Assembly (NCBI RefSeq): GCF_900156405.1
Contig: NZ_FTNN01000004.1
Coordinates: forward strand, 1-64,000
Reading direction: 5' to 3'
Length of the DNA: 64,000 nt
Origin: Shewanella morhuae
Lineage (GTDB): Bacteria > Pseudomonadota > Gammaproteobacteria > Enterobacterales > Shewanellaceae
A program made the translations under genes and the position numbers. The notes beneath the pieces were generated by a model. That model searched no databases. It was not told the DNA's origin and saw nothing but the letters and a program-made list of their open reading frames with translations. Positions within the stretch are counted from its first letter, which is position 1. Every line of letters begins with the position of its first letter. Positions 58,752 through 64,000 of the stretch are shown in pieces.

Positions 58752-59969
58752 CTAATCGCCAAAGTCATCGAGTAGGATGTTTTCTGGTTCAACACCTAAG
58801 CTTTCAAGCATTTTAATCACTGAGGAGTTCATGATTGGAGGACCACACATGTAGTACTCACAATCTTCTGGTGCCTTATGATTTTTAAGATAATTCTCAT
58901 AAATCACATTATGAATAAAGCCGGTGTAGCCAGTCCAATTATCTTCAGGCAATGGCTCAGATAACGCCACATGCCAAACGAAGTTTTCATTCTCAGCCGC
59001 TAGAGCGTCAAAATCTGCTTGGTAAAACACTTCACGGGTTGAACGGGCGCCGTACCAGAAGCTCATTTTTCGAGTGGTTTTTTTGCTCTTAAGCTGATCG
59101 AATATATGTGACCGCATAGGCGCCATACCCGCACCGCCGCCGATAAACACCATTTCAGCATCGGTCTCTTTTACAAAGAACTCACCAAATGGTCCGGAGA
59201 TGATCACGGTATCGCCCGCTTTCAGACTGAAGATATAAGATGACATTTTACCCGGCGGTACATTGGGCGATGGCGGCGTTGCAATGCGCACGTTCAGCAT
59301 AATGCGGCCCTTTTCATCGGGATAGTTCGCCATAGAATAAGCGCGCAACACTTCTTCGTTGACCGTTGATACTAGGTCAAATAAACCGTATTTATCCCAA
59401 TCGCCACGGTATTTTGTTGGAATATCAAAATCAGCGTATTTCACCACATGGGCTGGCGCTTCAATTTGAATATAGCCACCCGCTTTAAAGCGAACATCTT
59501 CGCCTTCGGGTAATTCGAGTAATAACTCTTTGATAAACGTTGCTTTGTTATCGTTAGAGATCACTTTACATGGCCACTTTTTCACCCCGAAAATTTCTTC
59601 GTCGATCTCTAGCTCCATATCGGTTTTCACCGATACTTGGCAAGCGAGACGACAACCTTCTTTGGCTTCTTTCTTGGTGATATGACCCATTTCGGTCGGC
59701 AGAATATCCCCGCCGCCCGATTTAATGGTCACGCGGCACTGGCCACAGGTTCCGCCGCCACCACAGGCTGACGGAATAAAAATACTCTGGCTTGCTAACG
59801 CGCCGAGCAACTTGTCACCCGCCGCAACTTTAATGCTTTTTTCAGCGTCGTCATTAATGCCGATAGTGACTTCACCCGTTGTCACTAATTGTTTTTTGGC
59901 GAGTAGAATCACTATCACCAACAGACACACTACAAGCGTAAACATGCCTATGCCAATTGCCATTTCCAT
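58752..59969 (-). CDS. nqrF: Na+-translocating NADH:quinone reductase subunit F
   Basis: 405 residues. N-terminal TM (about 4-24); 2Fe-2S ferredoxin domain with [10 protein letters not shown] and a later CRLACQ; FAD-binding [13 protein letters not shown]-binding [11 protein letters not shown] and a C-terminal YYMCGPPIM. It is the electron entry point of the complex. Last gene of the operon; a terminator follows, and neither apbE nor nqrM is next. AAGGGT precedes the start. Confidence 0.97.
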   Translation of the reverse strand: MEMAIGIGMFTLVVCLLVIVILLAKKQLVTTGEVTIGINDDAEKSIKVAAGDKLLGALASQSIFIPSACGGGGTCGQCRVTIKSGGGDILPTEMGHITKKEAKEGCRLACQVSVKTDMELEIDEEIFGVKKWPCKVISNDNKATFIKELLLELPEGEDVRFKAGGYIQIEAPAHVVKYADFDIPTKYRGDWDKYGLFDLVSTVNEEVLRAYSMANYPDEKGRIMLNVRIATPPSPNVPPGKMSSYIFSLKAGDTVIISGPFGEFFVKETDAEMVFIGGGAGMAPMRSHIFDQLKSKKTTRKMSFWYGARSTREVFYQADFDALAAENENFVWHVALSEPLPEDNWTGYTGFIHNVIYENYLKNHKAPEDCEYYMCGPPIMNSSVIKMLESLGVEPENILLDDFGD

Positions 59970-60044
59970 CGTATTACCCTTTTCTAGCTCTTTCTAAAAA
60001 GAATGCGGTTACGCTTTCTCAGCTAATGGTTCGCCTGCAGCTCT

Positions 60045-60653
60045 TTACAACGAGATCCCAGAGAAAGACATAAAGCCCAGCGCCATTAAACCTGTGGTGA
60101 TAAAGGTAATACCAATACCCTGTAAACCCTCAGGAATCGCATTGAATTTCATTCTTTCGCGCAGTCCCGCCAGCAGCACAATCGCTACCGCCCAGCCGAC
60201 ACCCGAGCCCATAGCAAACACCACTGACTCACCGAAGTTGTAGTCACGGTTAGCCATAAAAATCACTCCAGCAAAAATCGCGCAGTTTACTGTGAGTAAA
60301 GGCAGGAAAATCCCGAGGGAGTCATACAGGCTAGGAATGTATTTATCTAAAAACATTTCCAGGATTTGCACTAACGCCGCAATCACACCGATAAAAGTGA
60401 TCAATTGCAGGTAGCTTAAATCGATACCGGGTAAACCCGCCCAAGACAATGCACCGGGCGCAAGCACTTTGACGTAAATCAGCTGATTTAACGGCACAGC
60501 TAAGGTCATTACCACAATCACGGCGACGCCTAAACCAAAGGCGGTAGACACCTTTTTAGACACGGCCAAGAAGGTACACATGCCTAAAAAAAACGACAGC
60601 GCCATATTGTCGATAAATGTGGCCTGCAAAAATAGATTTATATAGTGTTCCAT
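60045..60653 (-). CDS. nqrE: Na+-translocating NADH:quinone reductase subunit E
   Basis: 202 residues, six TM helices, paralogous to NqrD in opposite topology. [23 protein letters not shown] is a typical start and [14 protein letters not shown] holds the conserved Cys of the inter-subunit Fe site. AGGAGCT precedes the ATG. Confidence 0.96.
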   Translation of the reverse strand: MEHYINLFLQATFIDNMALSFFLGMCTFLAVSKKVSTAFGLGVAVIVVMTLAVPLNQLIYVKVLAPGALSWAGLPGIDLSYLQLITFIGVIAALVQILEMFLDKYIPSLYDSLGIFLPLLTVNCAIFAGVIFMANRDYNFGESVVFAMGSGVGWAVAIVLLAGLRERMKFNAIPEGLQGIGITFITTGLMALGFMSFSGISL

Positions 60654-60662
60654 ATCAGCTCC

Positions 60663-61283
60663 TTAACCCCGTTTCCGCTGGATCACATTGATGGTCCAAA
60701 TCAACACACCGATCAGGAAGAAGGCGCTCGGTGGTAGCTTGAACATCTCGTTGGGTAAATACCAGCCGCCGTTTTCAATGGTGGTAAATATCGGATGACC
60801 AAACAAATTACCGGTACCTAGTAGCTCACGCACAAAGGCCACACTTATCAAAATCAAGCCATAACCGGTGGCATTACCGAGCGCATCGACAACCGCTAAA
60901 TGCGGTGGATATTTCATCGCGAAGGCTTCTGCTCGGCCCATGATGATACAGTTGGTAATAATTAATCCTACAAATACAGATAGTTGCTTTGATAGCTCAT
61001 AAGCCACATCCTGCAATACCATATCGACGATAATCACCAAAGAGGCGATAACGGTCATCTGCGCGATAATACGCACACTGTTAGGGATAAAGTTACGGAT
61101 AGCGGAGATAATTAGGTTAGAAAACACCAACACAAAGGTTACCGCCAGTGTCATGACCACTGCGGTTTGCATTGAGTTACTGACCGCCAGTGCCGAGCAC
61201 ACGCCCAGCACTTGCATCGCAACGGGGTTATTGGCAAACACTGGCCCGGTTAGCATGTCACGCATGGATAAAGTGTTACTCAT
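60663..61283 (-). CDS. nqrD: Na+-translocating NADH:quinone reductase subunit D
   Basis: 206 residues, six TM helices. [22 protein letters not shown] carries the membrane Cys of the Fe centre shared with Nqr[20 protein letters not shown] contains the second. Overlaps nqrC by 4 bp (ATGA). Confidence 0.96.
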   Translation of the reverse strand: MSNTLSMRDMLTGPVFANNPVAMQVLGVCSALAVSNSMQTAVVMTLAVTFVLVFSNLIISAIRNFIPNSVRIIAQMTVIASLVIIVDMVLQDVAYELSKQLSVFVGLIITNCIIMGRAEAFAMKYPPHLAVVDALGNATGYGLILISVAFVRELLGTGNLFGHPIFTTIENGGWYLPNEMFKLPPSAFFLIGVLIWTINVIQRKRG

Positions 61284-62086
61284 TTTGCCTCTCCCAACTC
61301 ACCTTGCAATTCACCCTGCGCGGCCGTCGCTTTCAGCTGGTTGAAAAAGGTTTGAAACCCTTCCACGCCAAACCAAAACTCCATTGCCCGCTGCACGCCG
61401 CGACCTGTCATGGTTGCGCCACTCACCGCATCCACACCGTGAACATCGCCTTGTTTAGCGCCGCCTTTCACAAGACGTATCGAAAACTTACCTTTTTCAT
61501 CAAACAATTGTTTACCTTTCCACAGTGACATCCACTTAGGATCCGTTAAAAAATCGCCGATACCTGGGGTTTCGCCGTGCTCGTAAACGACTAGCCCTTT
61601 AATGGTGTTGAAATCGGGTTCAACCGCCACATAGCCGTAGATCATAGACCACAAACCTTTGCCATAAAAAGGCACCACCACGCTGGTTAACTTGCCGTTG
61701 GCATCTAATACTTTAAACACACGGGCATCGTTCGCACGGGTTTTAATCTTGGCGATATCTTTTTTAGGTGTACTTGATGTCTCAGGATTAATCGCCGCCA
61801 TACGCTCATCAAAATCGAGTACGTTAGCGTCTGAGTCCACATTACCTGTGTCTAGGTTGATCAATAAGGGCTGAACGGATTTAGCGAAAATCTCCCTAAA
61901 CTCATTGCCCTGACCTAAATCTACATCGGCGGCCATCAGCACATAACGTTGTACTTCGTCGCGCTTTTTAGCCACTTTACGTTCTTTTAATATGCCAGCG
62001 GTGCCTGTAATCATAAAAGAGCACAACAAACAAAGCGTAATGGTGAAGACCATAGTCCCCGCCACAGTATCTTTTTTAAATTCCAT
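61280..62086 (-). CDS. nqrC: Na+-translocating NADH:quinone reductase subunit C
   Basis: 268 residues. One TM (about 9-30), periplasmic FMN-binding domain; the flavinylation motif SGATMT (in [13 protein letters not shown]) holds the Thr that receives FMN from Apb[10 protein letters not shown] is the other flavin-contact motif. It begins 11 bp inside the end of nqrB. Confidence 0.96.
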   Translation of the reverse strand: MEFKKDTVAGTMVFTITLCLLCSFMITGTAGILKERKVAKKRDEVQRYVLMAADVDLGQGNEFREIFAKSVQPLLINLDTGNVDSDANVLDFDERMAAINPETSSTPKKDIAKIKTRANDARVFKVLDANGKLTSVVVPFYGKGLWSMIYGYVAVEPDFNTIKGLVVYEHGETPGIGDFLTDPKWMSLWKGKQLFDEKGKFSIRLVKGGAKQGDVHGVDAVSGATMTGRGVQRAMEFWFGVEGFQTFFNQLKATAAQGELQGELGEAK

Positions 62087-63344
62087 GACGTTTAATTCTC
62101 CGTTTGATGTTGGCGCGGGCCACCAAATAATCGAACAACGGCGCCCAAAGGTTAGCGAACAAAATCGCTAACATGACTCCCTCTGCCATTTTTGGATTTG
62201 CCACACGGATGAGTACAGTCATAAAACCAATCAAGGCACCATAGGCAAATTTACCTTGGCGGGTATAGGAGGTCGTCACCGGATCGGTAGCCATAAACAT
62301 CATCGCCAGCGCAAAACCGCCTGTCACCAAATGCCAAGTCCACGGCATGTGCATCATTTGATTGCTACTAGAACCAATGTAATTACAAATAGTTGCCGTT
62401 GCTATCATGCCCAGCATCACGCCAACAACGATACGCCAGTCCGCTAAACGAGTGATAAGCAGCATCAATCCACCGAGTAAAATCGCCAGCGTGCTAGTTT
62501 CGCCAATCGCTCCCACGGTAAAGCCAAAAAAGTTATTCAACCAATTTGGGTCACTAAAGGCGCTAAACCATGAATAATCAGCAAAGCTCAGTTTACCCGC
62601 GGCGGTTTGTGCCAACGCCGTTGCGCCAGTAAAGCCATCGACAGCGACTAATTGTTGTACCGTGGCGACTTCTGACGGATAAGCAAAATAGATAAAGGCA
62701 AGACCTGCCAATGCAGGGTTGAGGAAGTTATACCCCATACCGCCAAACAGCTCTTTAGCCACCACCACACCAAAGGAAATTCCCATAGCGACCAGCCACA
62801 GCGGAGTCGATACCGACAAAATCAAGGTAAACAGCAGTGCTGTTACAAAGAAACCTTCGTGCAATTCTTGGCCACGTACCCGTGCAAACACCACTTCCCA
62901 AAACAAGCTAGTGAGCAGTGCAGTGAGGTAAATTGGCAGATAAAAGCTAAGGCCATAGAGAAATAAGCCCAGTACGCCAGTGTCTTGGCTAAGACCACCG
63001 AGCAAGCTATTAAAAATAGCCAATTTCCAGATGTCGGGAGTTGCTAAACCACTTGCTAGCGCGACTTGAGCCTGTAGGCCAATGTTATATAGACCGAATA
63101 AAATGGCGGGCAGTAAACACAAACCGACTAGCGTCATGGTGCGTTTTACGTCAATCGCGTCACGCACATGCACTTTACCCTTAGTACTGCGGCCATTGGC
63201 GATGACCAATGAGCGCAAAAAGCCCTTCATTGACTTACCGGTGGCGTAGTACTCTTGTTGTAAGTCAGTGGCTTGTTGTAAATCAGTCGCTTGCTGTAAA
63301 TCAGTGGCTTCCTGTAAATCAGGTTTTTTAACTTGTTTGGTCAT
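62076..63344 (-). CDS. nqrB: Na+-translocating NADH:quinone reductase subunit B
   Basis: 422 residues, about 10 TM helices. VHVRDAIDVKRTM starts the conserved part; DGFTGATALA holds the FMN-accepting Thr, and FATD-type TM loops follow. The N-terminal ~30 residues contain ATDLQQ three times (18-bp tandem DNA repeat), unlike the usual amphipathic N-terminus. Start ATG overlaps the nqrA stop by one base (TAATG). Confidence 0.95.
   Translation of the reverse strand: MTKQVKKPDLQEATDLQQATDLQQATDLQQEYYATGKSMKGFLRSLVIANGRSTKGKVHVRDAIDVKRTMTLVGLCLLPAILFGLYNIGLQAQVALASGLATPDIWKLAIFNSLLGGLSQDTGVLGLFLYGLSFYLPIYLTALLTSLFWEVVFARVRGQELHEGFFVTALLFTLILSVSTPLWLVAMGISFGVVVAKELFGGMGYNFLNPALAGLAFIYFAYPSEVATVQQLVAVDGFTGATALAQTAAGKLSFADYSWFSAFSDPNWLNNFFGFTVGAIGETSTLAILLGGLMLLITRLADWRIVVGVMLGMIATATICNYIGSSSNQMMHMPWTWHLVTGGFALAMMFMATDPVTTSYTRQGKFAYGALIGFMTVLIRVANPKMAEGVMLAILFANLWAPLFDYLVARANIKRRIKRHGI
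63255..63323 (-). repeat. 18-bp tandem repeat inside nqrB
   Basis: Three near-identical 18-bp units (63255-63272, 63273-63290, 63291-63308) plus a 15-bp partial unit. They encode ATDLQQ repeats in frame; units differ by one or two bases, so copy number could vary by slippage without breaking the gene. Confidence 0.85.
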
Positions 63345-64000
63345 TAACCTTCCCTCTCGATAACATCTAGACAGGCACGTAATTCTTTACCAAAGTCATA
63401 TTTGCCGGGACATACAAAGGTACACAGCGCCAGATCTTCTTCATCTAACTCTAATGCCCCTAAAGCTTGCGCTTCATCGGTGTCACGCACGACTAAGTCT
63501 CGTACTAATAAGGTGGGTAAAATATCCAGAGGCATAACGCGATCAAGCTGACCAAAGGCCATCATGGCGCGCGCAGAACCGCCTTGATGCGTCGTAAACT
63601 CAAACAGCTTAGTTGCGCCAAACAAACGTGAAGTCACGGCGCGGGTGATAGAGAACTTATCTGTACCACTGCGTACCCAAGACAACATTTCATGGTGTGC
63701 ATCTTCAGCTAATACTGAGATTTGGTTATGGAATCGGCCTAAAAAGTCATGCACATCTTTAGCGGTATGGCCTGATAGCACAGAGCCTGATACCACCCGC
63801 TGATTGCCGGGTTTGATTTCATTGGCGACTAAGGGACTTAACTCAGCGCCCAACTGGGTGCGTAAAAGACGGGGATTGAGCACGCTAGGGCCACCTAAGG
63901 CTACAACGCGGTCAGTATACAACTCGCCAGTTTGGAATAATTTGCCGTAGGCAATCACGTCTTGATAACCGATATGCCACACCTGCCGCGCTAAACTCAC
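63344..64000 (-). CDS. nqrA: Na+-translocating NADH:quinone reductase subunit A (3' part)
   Basis: The C-terminal ~218 residues only; the 5' half lies beyond the right edge. [57 protein letters not shown] and [22 protein letters not shown] are characteristic of NqrA. First gene of nqrABCDEF, read right to left. Confidence 0.95.
   Translation of the reverse strand: MSLARQVWHIGYQDVIAYGKLFQTGELYTDRVVALGGPSVLNPRLLRTQLGAELSPLVANEIKPGNQRVVSGSVLSGHTAKDVHDFLGRFHNQISVLAEDAHHEMLSWVRSGTDKFSITRAVTSRLFGATKLFEFTTHQGGSARAMMAFGQLDRVMPLDILPTLLVRDLVVRDTDEAQALGALELDEEDLALCTFVCPGKYDFGKELRACLDVIEREG

Overview
The window reads as a chromosomal segment of a marine gammaproteobacterium, almost certainly Shewanella. 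The pointers are the gene content and order (ahpC-ahpF, xerD-dsbC-recJ, fba-pgk-epd-tkt beside metK, a split-Soret-type diheme cytochrome c, NhaD, an Nqr operon), moderate GC, and protein sequences that look Shewanella-like. Nearly everything is core housekeeping. The accessory material is a PIN-like gene (6.6-7.6 kb), the metal-uptake block (38.8-45.2 kb) and an untidy interval upstream of the Nqr terminator (55.8-58.7 kb).

Layout. At 1-310 lies the promoter and leader of an rRNA operon transcribed leftwards out of the window (P1, P2, boxA); the 16S gene itself is just outside. At 0.7-6.4 kb are a short MscS-type channel, a spermidine-synthase-fold protein, an exported M17 aminopeptidase and the AhpC/AhpF peroxide-reduction pair. 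At 6.6-13 kb, on the minus strand, come the PIN-like orphan, recJ, dsbC, xerD and brnQ. At 13.4-15.6 kb are trmN6 and srmB. At 16.2-20.6 kb an RND efflux pair has an in-frame amber codon in the inner-membrane pump gene. At 20.8-26.7 kb are a radical SAM protein, a PAS/degenerate-GGDEF membrane sensor, and an opposing three-gene operon of ToxR-like regulator, small membrane partner and a two-TM protein of unknown function. At 27.1-31 kb are a Tat-exported diheme cytochrome with a small lipoprotein, nhaD and a DUF481 outer-membrane protein.

At 31.2-38.5 kb the glycolysis/pentose-phosphate cluster (tkt, epd, pgk, fba on the minus strand) diverges from metK, which has a MetJ operator. At 38.8-45.2 kb is the most distinctive block: a near-perfect ModE-type palindrome, then a periplasmic binding protein, a FecCD-type permease, an ATPase, a class I methyltransferase, a TonB-dependent receptor and a TsaA/TrmO-like protein. 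I infer a molybdenum-responsive oxyanion or metal-chelate uptake system with two SAM-linked enzymes of unknown role attached.

At 45.4-55.8 kb are small hypothetical proteins, three acetyltransferase-domain proteins, a META lipoprotein, a dicarboxylate/amino-acid symporter, the serine transporter SdaC, an N-terminal-nucleophile acylase of the AHL-acylase/penicillin-acylase family, YjjX and a MarR-GNAT fusion. At 55.8-58.7 kb are a DUF3565 protein, decayed duplicated fragments, a GC-rich hairpin array and a two-TM gene split by a -1 frame change at a T-run. The window ends inside nqrA, with nqrBCDEF complete; nqrB carries an unusual in-frame 18-bp tandem repeat at its 5' end, and neither apbE nor nqrM follows nqrF.

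All functional calls come from reading motifs and recalling families; no database search was run.
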